Source of the DNA: Bacteroidota bacterium
GTDB taxonomy: Bacteria; Bacteroidota; Bacteroidia; B-17B0; Aurantibacillaceae
Reading direction: 5' to 3'
Assembly: GCA_023433205.1 (NCBI GenBank)
Contig: JAEZDS010000217.1
Coordinates: 1 to 44,446 of the forward strand
DNA: 44,446 nt
The notes under the pieces were generated by a model. That model was not told the origin of the DNA, did not search any database, and saw only the letters and a list, made by a program, of their open reading frames with translations. Shown in pieces: positions 25,451 to 32,795 of the stretch; within the stretch, counting starts at the first letter, position 1, and the number at the start of each line of letters is the position of its first letter. The position numbers were made by a program, and so were the translations under genes.

Positions 25451-26275
25451 TTAATTGTTATTTCTTGTCTTTAACTGGTCAATATATTTTGCTACTTCGA
25501 GCTTTGCAGTGATATCATCCGTCTTCTGCATGTACTTTCTCAGCACCTCTATCGTAGCCTCTGTATTCTGCTGCTGCTCATAGGCATCGGCAAGGTGCAG
25601 ATAAGCTTCAACATAATTGCTGTCAATGGCCAGCACCTTATTAAATCGTTCAATCGCCTTGTCGAGCTGACCGCTTTTAACGGAGAAAAAAGCAAAGCTC
25701 AGCTGAAGTTTAATATTGCTGCTGTCAACCGCCTCAACTTCCCTCAGAAGCCTGATACCTTCCATTGGCTGAGAACTGCCTTCCACATACGAAGAGGCAA
25801 GCATGATTTTGGCATCGGTATCCGAGGGGTCTTTTTCAAGACCTGCCTTAAAACACCTGATGGCCGACTGGAACAGCACAGGAACAGCGCTGTTATCAGA
25901 AGTAAATCTTACAGCATTGTAATACCTGTTTCCTGCCAGAAAATAATCATCGGCCTTATTGCTTGCCAGTGCTTTTCTTTCGGCAACCAACGCGCTCATT
26001 TCCGGATGTTTATGTTTAAGCCAGAAATGCTGCAGGCTGTCATAAGCCTTCTCACCGGCAAAACGATCATGCTTTTCTTTATGTTCAGGTGCAAGCGATT
26101 TAACGGCCATCTTTTCATAAACCTCCATGGCCGATATTGAACCGGCTCCTCCACTCCCTTGCGTGTTGCCGGTGGCTCCAGCTGATGAAGGCTTGATTCT
26201 TGGTGCAATAAATAAAAGAACGAATAGTGCCACTGCGCCGGCAAAAAGCAATACCTGAGTTCTACCTGCGCTCAT
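25451..26275 (-). CDS. Membrane-anchored TPR protein
   Basis: This 274-residue protein has one N-terminal transmembrane segment (about 7-25, LLFAGAVALFVLLFIAP) and a Gly/Ser-rich linker, followed by a helical region and tetratricopeptide repeats at about 110-145, 150-180 and 185-260, including AIERFNKVLAIDSNYVEAY. The topology puts the TPR part outside the cytoplasm if the N-terminus stays inside. The function is unknown. It lies 10 bp after the HU gene and 11 bp before the 29-residue basic protein, so the three are co-transcribed. I recall the HU, TPR and rng order near mutY in other Bacteroidota. Confidence 0.83.
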   Translation of the reverse strand: MSAGRTQVLLFAGAVALFVLLFIAPRIKPSSAGATGNTQGSGGAGSISAMEVYEKMAVKSLAPEHKEKHDRFAGEKAYDSLQHFWLKHKHPEMSALVAERKALASNKADDYFLAGNRYYNAVRFTSDNSAVPVLFQSAIRCFKAGLEKDPSDTDAKIMLASSYVEGSSQPMEGIRLLREVEAVDSSNIKLQLSFAFFSVKSGQLDKAIERFNKVLAIDSNYVEAYLHLADAYEQQQNTEATIEVLRKYMQKTDDITAKLEVAKYIDQLKTRNNN

Positions 26276-26285
26276 GTTCTAGTGC

Positions 26286-26600
26286 TTAATCGGTGTTTTT
26301 TTGTAAAGGCTCTGCAGCCTTCACATTTTTCTTTACGCGGTCAGCAAAAGTCTTTGCGGCTTTAAAAGCAGGTATATAATGAGCAGGGATCACTACTGTA
26401 GTGTTCTTTGAGATGTTTCGCCCTATTTTTTCGGCACGCTTCTTTACTACAAAAGTGCCGAAACCCCGTAGGTATACATTCTTCCCCTCTACCATTGAAT
26501 TACGGATGGTCTTCATGAAAGCTTCAACTGTGGCCTGCACAGCCATTTTCTCTATACCTGTTTTTTCGGCGATCTCGTTAACGATATCTGCTTTGGTCAT
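26286..26600 (-). CDS. HU-family DNA-binding protein
   Basis: This 104-residue protein is of the HU/IHF family, which bends and compacts DNA. From the ATG at 26600 it begins MTKADIVNEIAEKTG, matching the standard family start. The signature RGFGTFVVKKRAEK and the DNA-contact arm GRNISKNTTVVIPAHYIPAF are present, followed by a basic tail of about 15 residues. An in-frame start 90 bp upstream is open but includes the promoter, so I reject it. The promoter box TATCTTTG lies about 48 bp before the ATG. It leads the HU-TPR-basic protein-rng series and is divergent from mutY. Confidence 0.93.
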   Translation of the reverse strand: MTKADIVNEIAEKTGIEKMAVQATVEAFMKTIRNSMVEGKNVYLRGFGTFVVKKRAEKIGRNISKNTTVVIPAHYIPAFKAAKTFADRVKKNVKAAEPLQKNTD

Positions 26601-26647
26601 CTTTACAAAATATTTAAAATCAGTTAATTGTGCGTTAAAACGGGCAG

Positions 26648-26677
26648 CAAAGATACTATTATTTCTATGAATTGAAA
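26648..26677 (-). promoter_or_regulatory. Promoter for the HU gene
   Basis: On the minus strand TTTC (26677-26674), 18 bp and TATCTTTG (26655-26648) fit the Bacteroidota pattern, with a perfect -7 box and a one-base deviation in the -33 box. Its place inside the longest open frame shows that the HU start is the downstream ATG at 26600. Confidence 0.55.
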
Positions 26678-26744
26678 ATTTTTTGAGCAATAAGGCGGTA
26701 TATCTTCCACAATGGCAGTAATTTGCGCCAAATTTTGAAGCACT

Positions 26745-27806
26745 ATGGGCCTGACTTTCGGCAGTTCACTGATCAGCTGGTATTTGCACAACAAAAGAGA
26801 GCTTCCCTGGCGGGAAACTGCAGATCCGTATAAAATATGGCTTTCTGAGGTTATTCTTCAGCAAACCCAGGTTGCGCAGGGCTTGGCCTATTACACTAAG
26901 TTTATTCGCCTCTTTCCCACTATACAATGCCTTGCAGATGCGTCAGAAGATGAAGTGCTAAGCGCCTGGCAGGGCCTGGGCTACTATTCAAGAGCACGTA
27001 ATCTGCACCATAGCGCCAAATTGATGAGAGATGAATACAGGGGTAATTTCCCTCAAGAATACGATAAGATCAGGAAATTAAAAGGAGTGGGCGATTATAC
27101 AGCAGCTGCAATTGCAAGTTTTGCGTTTGATCAGCCTCACGCTGTAGTGGATGGAAACGTATACCGGCTGCTTTCGCGCGTATTTGGGATTTCCACTCCA
27201 ATAGATAGCGGCCGGGGGAAAAAGGAATTCGCCAAACTTGCCTCCTCGTTGCTTGACAGGAAAAGGCCAGGCCTTTTTAACCAGGCCATAATGGAATTCG
27301 GGTCGCAATACTGCAGGGGTTCGTCTCCTGGCTGCGGGGAGTGTATCTTTAACCTGAATTGTGAAGCATTTAAAAGCGGAAGGGTGAACGAACTTCCCGT
27401 AAAATCCAAAACCGTTACTGTGCGTGAGCGTTTTTTTAACTACCTGGTTATTGGCGATAATGCTGGCAATGTTGTAATTAAAAAACGCTCAGCCGGCGAC
27501 ATATGGCAGGGCCTGTATGAATTTAATTTAATTGAAAGTGCGCATGTAGTGGAACCGGAGACTTTGCTTGGAAGTCTGAAAGTGAAAAGTATGCGGCTCG
27601 ATAAGCTGCAGCTTCGGCATATCAGCAAAAGCTACGTGCATCAGCTAACTCACCAGAGACTTCATTCGCGTTTTTATGTATTGCGGTCAGAACAGCCACT
27701 TTTTGCCAGAGGACATCATGTTCACATGAATGAGCTAAGGAACCTGGCTTTCCCCCGTCTATTAAGCAGGTTTATGGACGATTGTGATTTGAGGGAAATG
27801 TTTTAA
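26745..27806 (+). CDS. mutY: A/G-specific adenine DNA glycosylase
   Basis: This 353-residue base-excision repair enzyme removes adenine mispaired with 8-oxoguanine. The catalytic Glu is E35 in LSEVILQQTQV. The helix-hairpin-helix is LKGVGDYTAAAIA (112-124). The catalytic Asp is D136 in VVDGNVYR. The 4Fe-4S loop has C190, C197, C200 and C206 with C-x6-C-x2-C-x5-C spacing, as usual. Residues of about 225-350 form the NUDIX-like C-terminal domain that reads 8-oxoG. It is divergent from HU, with 144 bp between the start codons. The promoter for the next gene, yceI, lies inside its 3' end. Confidence 0.96.
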   Translation: MGLTFGSSLISWYLHNKRELPWRETADPYKIWLSEVILQQTQVAQGLAYYTKFIRLFPTIQCLADASEDEVLSAWQGLGYYSRARNLHHSAKLMRDEYRGNFPQEYDKIRKLKGVGDYTAAAIASFAFDQPHAVVDGNVYRLLSRVFGISTPIDSGRGKKEFAKLASSLLDRKRPGLFNQAIMEFGSQYCRGSSPGCGECIFNLNCEAFKSGRVNELPVKSKTVTVRERFFNYLVIGDNAGNVVIKKRSAGDIWQGLYEFNLIESAHVVEPETLLGSLKVKSMRLDKLQLRHISKSYVHQLTHQRLHSRFYVLRSEQPLFARGHHVHMNELRNLAFPRLLSRFMDDCDLREMF

Positions 27807-27811
27807 ATTTG
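27782..27811 (+). promoter_or_regulatory. Promoter for the YceI gene, inside the mutY 3' end
   Basis: TTG (27782-27784), 19 bp and TAAATTTG (27804-27811) match the Bacteroidota consensus exactly. The ATG at 27826 is only 14 bp beyond the -7 box, giving a leader of about 8 nt. Confidence 0.55.
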
Positions 27812-27825
27812 ATAAAAATCACACA

Positions 27826-28380
27826 ATGAAAAAAGTCTTCAGCATCTTCCTTTTACTCATTTTTTCTCTTTCTCTTCGCTCACAGATTTATACGGCAAAG
27901 CAGGGAGCCACTTCTATCAGTTTTTACTCAGAAGCGCCTCTTGAAAACATTGAGGCCGTAAGCAAGGTTGCAACAATTGTACTGCAATCCACAACCAACG
28001 ACTTTCAGGTGAGGATTCCTATTCAGAGTTTTAAGTTCAAAAATGGCCTTATGGAGGAGCACTTCAATGAAAATTACATGGAATCAGATAAATTTCCTAA
28101 TGCCGAGTTTAAAGGTAAGATCATTGATCAGATAGATTACAAACGTGATGGTGAGACAAAAGTTAATGTATTAGGAAATATGACTATTCATGGGGTTACA
28201 AAAGAGGTGACCACAGAAGGCATAATTACAAAAACCGGAGAAGAAATTAAGCTCTTTACAAAGTTTAAAATCAGGGTGGCTGATTACGGTATAGAGGTTC
28301 CCTCTATGTACGTGAAAAATATAGCTGAGGAAGTTGAGGTCACTTTTAATTCCGTTCTCGAACCTTTCAAAAAGAAATAG
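27826..28380 (+). CDS. YceI family periplasmic protein
   Basis: This 184-residue protein has a signal peptide ending at about residue 19 (LLIFSLSLRSQIYT). The remainder has the YceI lipocalin-like beta-barrel pattern, with motifs SISFYSEAPLENIEA, MESDKFPNAEFKGKI (about 84-98) and GNMTIHGVTKEVTTEG. YceI proteins bind isoprenoid-type lipids such as polyprenols or quinones in the periplasm. The DUF5777 barrel gene follows after 4 bp, so the two are co-transcribed. The pairing of YceI and DUF5777 recurs in Bacteroidota, often in respiratory or oxidative contexts, but no redox partner is present here. Confidence 0.88.
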   Translation: MKKVFSIFLLLIFSLSLRSQIYTAKQGATSISFYSEAPLENIEAVSKVATIVLQSTTNDFQVRIPIQSFKFKNGLMEEHFNENYMESDKFPNAEFKGKIIDQIDYKRDGETKVNVLGNMTIHGVTKEVTTEGIITKTGEEIKLFTKFKIRVADYGIEVPSMYVKNIAEEVEVTFNSVLEPFKKK

Positions 28381-28384
28381 GAGG

Positions 28385-29323
28385 ATGAAATACTTTATCG
28401 CCTCGCTTGTATTTGGTTTATCAGGCTTTTGCTCAGCTCAGGACGACTTGTTAAGTCTTGTTGAAGAACCTGGTGACAACAAACCGGGCATCGTTTATGC
28501 TACATTTAAAACAGTTCGGATTGGCAATGCCCAGTCCATTGAGACTGTGAAAAAAAAGCACCTTGATTTCCGGATATCTCACAGGTTCGGCAACTTATAT
28601 GATGATGGCAGGGGCATTAACAGAACATTTCAGACATTTCTGGGCTTTGACGAGGTTTCCGATGTGCGTTTTAGTCTCGATTATGGTATAACCGACGATA
28701 TCACAGTAGCACTGGGTCGGAGCAAAATGAACAAACTGGTCGACGGAAGTATAAAGTATCGGTTCCTTCATCAGACAGCAGATTTTAAGATACCAGTGTC
28801 AGTTGCCTTTTTCGGGAGTGCAGGTTATTCCCATGCACCCGCCATTGATATTTATGGCGCGTCTTATGAAAATAAAACCTTTGCCACTAACGAACTGCAC
28901 CGGTTTAATTATTTCTCTCAGTTTATCATCGCCTGTAAGGTAAATGAGTTTTTGTCTCTTGAACTTTTGCCTTCTTATATGCACCGCAATTATATTGTGG
29001 AAGATATTAATACATACAATAATGCAGCATTACCTAACAGTTTTTTTTCAGTGGGTTTTGGGGGACGAATCAAGCTCTCAAAAAGAGCCAGTCTGATAGG
29101 GGATTATTTTTATAATTTTTCGCCGTACTACCAGAATAACAGCAGGGCATTTAATCCTCTTTCTCTTGGTTTTGAGCTGGAAACCGGCGGCCACGTGTTT
29201 AGCCTGGTTTTTACAAATGCTGCCGGCCTTGTTGAGAATAACTTTGTTCCATTAACCAGCGAAACCTGGACAAGAGGGCAGGTGAAATTCGGCTTTACAA
29301 TCTCAAGAACTTTTGCCCTGTAG
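28385..29323 (+). CDS. DUF5777 family beta-barrel protein
   Basis: This 312-residue protein has a signal peptide (MKYFIASLVFGLSGFCSAQ). The rest is made of alternating amphipathic strands separated by turns, as expected of an outer-membrane beta barrel (for example LDFRISHRFGNLY and FSLDYGITDDITVALGR). I chose the ATG at 28385. It is preceded by AGGAGG, an unusually good Shine-Dalgarno sequence for this phylum, whereas the longer frame from 28334 overlaps YceI by 47 bp. The function is unknown. It sits 4 bp after YceI, so a shared lipid or envelope role is likely. Confidence 0.83.
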   Translation: MKYFIASLVFGLSGFCSAQDDLLSLVEEPGDNKPGIVYATFKTVRIGNAQSIETVKKKHLDFRISHRFGNLYDDGRGINRTFQTFLGFDEVSDVRFSLDYGITDDITVALGRSKMNKLVDGSIKYRFLHQTADFKIPVSVAFFGSAGYSHAPAIDIYGASYENKTFATNELHRFNYFSQFIIACKVNEFLSLELLPSYMHRNYIVEDINTYNNAALPNSFFSVGFGGRIKLSKRASLIGDYFYNFSPYYQNNSRAFNPLSLGFELETGGHVFSLVFTNAAGLVENNFVPLTSETWTRGQVKFGFTISRTFAL

Positions 29324-29365
29324 CTGCTGTCAGTGGGAACACATATTTTCGATGGACATCTGTTA

Positions 29366-30046
29366 ATGCGGCAAAATCATTTGCCTTTGCCTGCGCCTGA
29401 GTCTGAACCAGGCTGGGTGGGGGTATTGCTGTTGGCTTGTCTGGCCCTGCTTGTATTGGTTAAAGCGGTAGCGTATCCACGGGTGCTTCGTATTGCACAG
29501 AGTACTTTCAGAACACAGGTACTGCAGCAGCTAGAAAGAGAAGAGGGGAATATTTTCAGACCTTATGCGGTAGCCTTAAATCTTTTGTTTTTACTTAATG
29601 TTGCATTTTTACTGTATAAGTACAATGAAAACAGCCCTTTTGTGTTCAAAGAAACTTCGGGTGGCCTGCAGTACCTGTTTTTTTTAGGCCTATCGGCCGG
29701 GCTGCTAATTTTCAAGTTAATATTTAACCGGATCCTCATTTTGCTTACCGGAGCACGCAAACTGTTAGGAGAATATACCGTTAGTTCTACTCTTATAAAT
29801 CAAACTTTTGGATTATTTCTGTTCCCTTGTTTAATGCTTGCTGAATTTAGCAGGGTAATACCTGATATTTTTCTTTGGGCTGCATTACTGATCCTGCTTC
29901 TTTCTATATTGCTTAAATGGTACAGGGGTCTGGTAATCTGTTTAGGGGAGCAGGGCTTAGGATTTTTGCAGATTTTCTCGTACTTTTGCGCTTTGGAAAT
30001 TTTACCGGTTTTGGTGCTGGTAAAATACGTGGTAGAAACCCATTAA
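29366..30046 (+). CDS. DUF4271 family membrane protein
   Basis: This 226-residue protein has about six hydrophobic segments (about 18-37, 65-85, 98-120, 130-145, 163-185 and 198-220). An N-terminal start from ATG 29366 gives MRQNHLPLPAPESEPGWVG. A GTG at 29333 would add 11 residues and cannot be excluded. It matches the DUF4271 family, seen in Bacteroidota just upstream of uroporphyrinogen-III synthase, as here. The function is unknown. It begins 42 bp after the DUF5777 gene and ends 11 bp before hemD, so it is probably transcribed with hemD. Confidence 0.78.
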   Translation: MRQNHLPLPAPESEPGWVGVLLLACLALLVLVKAVAYPRVLRIAQSTFRTQVLQQLEREEGNIFRPYAVALNLLFLLNVAFLLYKYNENSPFVFKETSGGLQYLFFLGLSAGLLIFKLIFNRILILLTGARKLLGEYTVSSTLINQTFGLFLFPCLMLAEFSRVIPDIFLWAALLILLLSILLKWYRGLVICLGEQGLGFLQIFSYFCALEILPVLVLVKYVVETH

Positions 30047-30057
30047 AAGCTGCATTG

Positions 30058-31134
30058 ATGCCAGTAAAAAAGAGTACGGAGAAGACGAAGTCAGCAAAAA
30101 AAGCATTAAAAAAAGCCCCTCTTACAGCCACTATATCACGTTCAGTGATCGCGTCGGCCGGGAAGAGTCCGGCTTTGCCCACGGGAAGAAAGGAGGCTGT
30201 AAACGGAAAGGGACCAAAAGTGAATGGGGCCAAACCGAAGGCAGCGGCAAAAACAACTGGCAAAGAGAGCGCTCTGAACTCTTCAAAGGAAGTTGAGATC
30301 AAGAAACCGCGACGATCTTCCAAAAAGGCCGTTCCCGGAGTGCCTCCCCCTCCAAAAATTGAAGTGAGCAATCACCCGAAAAACCGGGTGAGATCAATTC
30401 TTGTTTCCCAGCCCAGGCCCTCTGAAACGGAAAAGAACCCTTACTATGATCTTGCCAAAAAGCACAACCTTAACATCAGTTTCAGGCAGTTCATAAAGGT
30501 CGAAGGACTTTCAGCGCAGGATTTTCGATTACAACGTATAGATATACTTGAGCATGGTGCCGTAATTCTCACCAGCAAACTGGCAGTTGATCATTATTTC
30601 AGGATTTGCAACGAAATGCGTGTTACAGTTCCTGAGACCATGAAGTATTTTTGTATTAATGAGCAAACGGCATACTATCTTCAGAAATACATTCAGTACC
30701 GCAAGCGGAAGATCTTTTTCGGTCACGGAACCATCAGCGATCTGGTTGATGTTATAAAAAAGAACAAGGCAGAGAAATTTCTTCTACCTGCAAGCGATGT
30801 ACATAAAGAACAAATTGTTGATTTTCTTGAGGAAGTAAAGATCACTTTCACCAAGGGTGTTTTTTATAAAACAGTGAGTGCCGATTTAAGCGATATGAAA
30901 TCGTTGAATGAGTTTGACATAATTGTGTTTTTTACCCCGGCCGGAATACAATCATTAAAGAAGAATTTTCCCAGCTTCAAACAGGGTCATACCAGGATAG
31001 CAGCTTTCGGGCATACCGCCGCCGCCACTTTAAAAAGTTTGGGATACAGACTTGACATATTCGCGCCAAACCCTCAAAATCCAAGCATGACGGGAGCCCT
31101 GGATGCTTACATAAAGGAAGCCAATAAGCGCTGA
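30058..31134 (+). CDS. hemD: Uroporphyrinogen-III synthase with basic N-terminal extension
   Basis: This 358-residue protein closes hydroxymethylbilane to uroporphyrinogen III in tetrapyrrole synthesis. The HemD domain runs from about residue 110 to the end, starting NRVRSILVSQPRP. It shows the two-lobed layout, with VILTSKLAVDHYFRIC (first lobe) and IIVFFTPAGIQSLKKNFP plus AAFGHTAAATLKSLGY (second lobe). The first 108 residues are unusual: low-complexity, Lys/Ala/Ser/Pro-rich, very basic, ending PGVPPPPK. I chose the ATG at 30058, because the open frame reaching back to 29917 overlaps DUF4271 by 130 bp. The TGA stop abuts the rnpA stop on the other strand, making the palindrome TGATCA. Confidence 0.87.
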   Translation: MPVKKSTEKTKSAKKALKKAPLTATISRSVIASAGKSPALPTGRKEAVNGKGPKVNGAKPKAAAKTTGKESALNSSKEVEIKKPRRSSKKAVPGVPPPPKIEVSNHPKNRVRSILVSQPRPSETEKNPYYDLAKKHNLNISFRQFIKVEGLSAQDFRLQRIDILEHGAVILTSKLAVDHYFRICNEMRVTVPETMKYFCINEQTAYYLQKYIQYRKRKIFFGHGTISDLVDVIKKNKAEKFLLPASDVHKEQIVDFLEEVKITFTKGVFYKTVSADLSDMKSLNEFDIIVFFTPAGIQSLKKNFPSFKQGHTRIAAFGHTAAATLKSLGYRLDIFAPNPQNPSMTGALDAYIKEANKR

Positions 31135-31527
31135 TCAAATTTTTTTGTTCATTTTTTGCAGGCATTCTTTTAATGCCAGTTCTATCTTGCTATAGTTTTC
31201 CTCTTTTTTTCCTGTATATAGAAACGCCAGTGAAAAGCACTGCTCTTTTGAAGCAAGCTGCTGATACAAACCAGACTTGTTAAGGCGAAATGCCTCCCGC
31301 ATTCTCCTCTTTAGTTTGTTGCGGTCGTGTGCTTTTCTGAAACTCTTTTTGGGAACGACAAACATACTTTTGCAGGGAATTGTAGTATCCTCTGTACGGG
31401 GAATAAAAAGCAGTTTAACAGGAAGACTGGAAACGGCGCTTCCCTGATCGAACAGCCTGTCTATCTCTTTTCTGCCGCACAATCTTTCCTGTTTTGGGAA
31501 GATTTTTTTTTCTTTGAGAAGCGCCAT
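31135..31527 (-). CDS. rnpA: Ribonuclease P protein component
   Basis: This 130-residue protein is the cofactor of the RNase P ribozyme, which trims tRNA 5' ends. The start MALLKEKKIFPKQERLCGRKE fits the family's opening, and the RNP-binding motif is RNKLKRRMREAFRLNK (about 75-90). I chose the ATG at 31527. The open frame continues to 31749, but that extension is antisense to the bTHX gene and its promoter. A -7-like TATCTTTA lies on this strand at 31566-31559, about 32 bp before the start. The stop codon touches the hemD stop. rpmH and yidC, often beside rnpA, are not here. Confidence 0.92.
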   Translation of the reverse strand: MALLKEKKIFPKQERLCGRKEIDRLFDQGSAVSSLPVKLLFIPRTEDTTIPCKSMFVVPKKSFRKAHDRNKLKRRMREAFRLNKSGLYQQLASKEQCFSLAFLYTGKKEENYSKIELALKECLQKMNKKI

Positions 31528-31550
31528 AACCGAAAGCTGTTTGAAGAGAT

Positions 31551-31580
31551 TTGAGGGATAAAGATAATTCTTTACATTTA
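31551..31580 (+). promoter_or_regulatory. Promoter for the bTHX gene, overlapping the rnpA promoter
   Basis: TTG (31551-31553), 19 bp and TACATTTA (31573-31580) give one mismatch from consensus in the -7 box. The rnpA -7-like box on the other strand (31559-31566) lies inside this promoter, so the two divergent genes share overlapping RNA polymerase sites. Confidence 0.5.
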
Positions 31581-31600
31581 CGACAAACTTCAATATTGTT

Positions 31601-31774
31601 ATGGGAAAAGGAGATAAACGAAGCAAAAGAGGCAAAGTACATATTGGCTCAACAGGGGTAACCAGGCCAGCAAAAAAGAAGAAGCCGAAAAAGACGACTG
31701 AGGCCAAGCCCGCCGCAGCAAAAAAAGCAGCGCCAAAAAAAGCAGCCAAAAAGGCAGCTAAAAAGAGCGATTAA
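31601..31774 (+). CDS. 30S ribosomal protein bTHX
   Basis: This 57-residue basic protein begins MGKGDKRSKRGKVHIGSTG, the recognisable start of the Bacteroidota THX family (a small-subunit protein that sits at the top of the 30S head in Thermus). The usual short C-terminus is extended here by about 25 residues of Lys/Ala/Pro, ending KKAAKKAAKKSD, which resembles histone-H1-like tails. It has its own promoter and strong terminator, so it is monocistronic. It lies on the opposite strand to the spurious upstream extension of rnpA. Confidence 0.85.
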   Translation: MGKGDKRSKRGKVHIGSTGVTRPAKKKKPKKTTEAKPAAAKKAAPKKAAKKAAKKSD

Positions 31775-31782
31775 AAATTACG

Positions 31783-31809
31783 CCCCGGAAAAATTCCGGG
31801 GTTTTTTTT
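31783..31809 (+). terminator. Rho-independent terminator after bTHX
   Basis: CCCCGGAA (31783-31790), loop AAA and TTCCGGGG (31794-31801) are followed by eight T residues. It ends 2 bp before the next gene's ATG at 31812, so that gene's transcript must start inside or be read through. Confidence 0.93.
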
Positions 31810-31811
31810 CT

Positions 31812-32291
31812 ATGGATCTTACCGCCTTCAATAAGGCAGCCCGAAAGGCGCAACGTGAAAACCAGGAATTTTACCGCAGGTTAAAAGCGAGAACCCCTAA
31901 AGACCTGGACAACATTTTTCAGGAAGCACACGAGGAGGTTTTTAAAAAAACCGATTGCCTCAGTTGTGCGAATTGTTGTAAAACAACCTCTCCTGTATTT
32001 TATGAGCGCGATATTGACCGTGCAGCGAAAGCTGCGCGGTTAAAACCAGGGGCTTTTATCGACAAATATCTGCGCATTGATGAGGATGGTGATTATGTGT
32101 TGCAGCAAACACCCTGCCCGTTCCTGGGTTCCGGCAATCTCTGTTCAATTTACGCCTCAAGGCCACAGGCCTGCAGGGAATATCCCCATACAAACCGCAA
32201 AAGGATGTACCAGATACTTGATCTTACATGCCGGAATACGATGGTGTGTCCGGCGGTTCTTGAAATAACTGAAATACTACAATCACGGTAA
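31812..32291 (+). CDS. YkgJ-type cysteine cluster protein
   Basis: This 159-residue protein contains the cysteine cluster typical of the YkgJ family (zinc- or iron-chelating fold). C49, C52, C55 and C56 in CLSCANCCKT lie near the start. Further cysteines follow in TPCPFLGSGNLCSIY, RPQACREYPH, LTCRNT and MVCPAV. The function is unknown; the family probably binds a metal or an Fe-S cluster. The ATG at 31812 lies just 2 bp after the T-run of the bTHX terminator, and I see no separate promoter. It could be expressed by read-through or from a start site inside the terminator region. It ends in the gene-free stretch that carries the 331-bp element. Confidence 0.85.
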   Translation: MDLTAFNKAARKAQRENQEFYRRLKARTPKDLDNIFQEAHEEVFKKTDCLSCANCCKTTSPVFYERDIDRAAKAARLKPGAFIDKYLRIDEDGDYVLQQTPCPFLGSGNLCSIYASRPQACREYPHTNRKRMYQILDLTCRNTMVCPAVLEITEILQSR

Positions 32292-32406
32292 CTTTTTGTT
32301 TTAAGGGGGTAAATTCGTTTAAGTCGCACCTGGTATTTGCACGAATTGAGGGTTGCTGTACACTTTTTGGACAGATTAATAATGGCTGTGAATTGCATCT
32401 TATTTG

Positions 32407-32737
32407 GGACCTGCTGAAAAAGTCCAGAGTGCATCAGATGTGAGGCCCGGCAAAGCTCCGGTGGAGCTTTGAGCGAGCGTGTAGGCGGGCAAAGCTGTAT
32501 AGTTGCCAGCGCACAGGCTGGCCCATTAAGCCACAGGCTTAAAGTCCTGTGCCGAAGCCCCCGATGGTTATCGGGGAAGCAGATGATGTACTATGGACTG
32601 ACAAATAAATTAAGCAGCCATTTTTGAGTTTTAGGCACACATTTTTGCCGTAAATACTAAAAAGGTGTGCATTTAAAAGTTAGAAATCTGATATATTTTA
32701 CTGAAATTTAAACTAGTGAGTGTTTTTCAGCAGGCCC
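32407..32737. mobile_element. 331-bp MITE-like element, 15-bp TIRs and 6-bp duplication
   Basis: This fills much of the 504-bp gene-free stretch between the YkgJ gene and ribE. The left end is GGACCTGCTGAAAAA (32407-32421). The right end, TTTTTCAGCAGGCCC (32723-32737), is its reverse complement with one mismatch. The direct repeat TATTTG flanks it exactly (32401-32406 and 32738-32743). No transposase or long ORF lies inside. Perfect internal hairpins are CAAAGCTCC/GGAGCTTTG (32451-32471), GCACAGG/CCTGTGC (32511-32552, enclosing TTAAGCC/GGCTTAA) and CCCCGAT/ATCGGGG (32559-32576). A further inverted pair lies at 32635-32646/32659-32670 (11 of 12). It could be a MITE or the remnant of an IS. Confidence 0.72.
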
Positions 32738-32795
32738 TATTTGGTGCAGTAGCACACAGCAGATCCTGACTAGTAAAAAACTGCTTATTAAATTG

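Noticed and set aside
26601..26690. Upstream extension of the HU open frame
   Set aside because: It spans the TATCTTTG promoter box and is absent from the family; the standard HU start is at 26600.
29917..30057. Upstream extension of the hemD open frame
   Set aside because: It overlaps DUF4271 by 130 bp and has no family similarity; the ATG at 30058 lies 11 bp after the DUF4271 stop.
31528..31749. N-terminal extension of rnpA upstream of 31527
   Set aside because: It is antisense to bTHX and reads as the mirror of its Lys/Ala tail; the family start is at 31527.
32451..32576. Hairpin array as a transcription terminator of the YkgJ gene
   Set aside because: No T-run follows any of the stems, and the array is enclosed by terminal inverted repeats and a target duplication, which a mobile element explains better.
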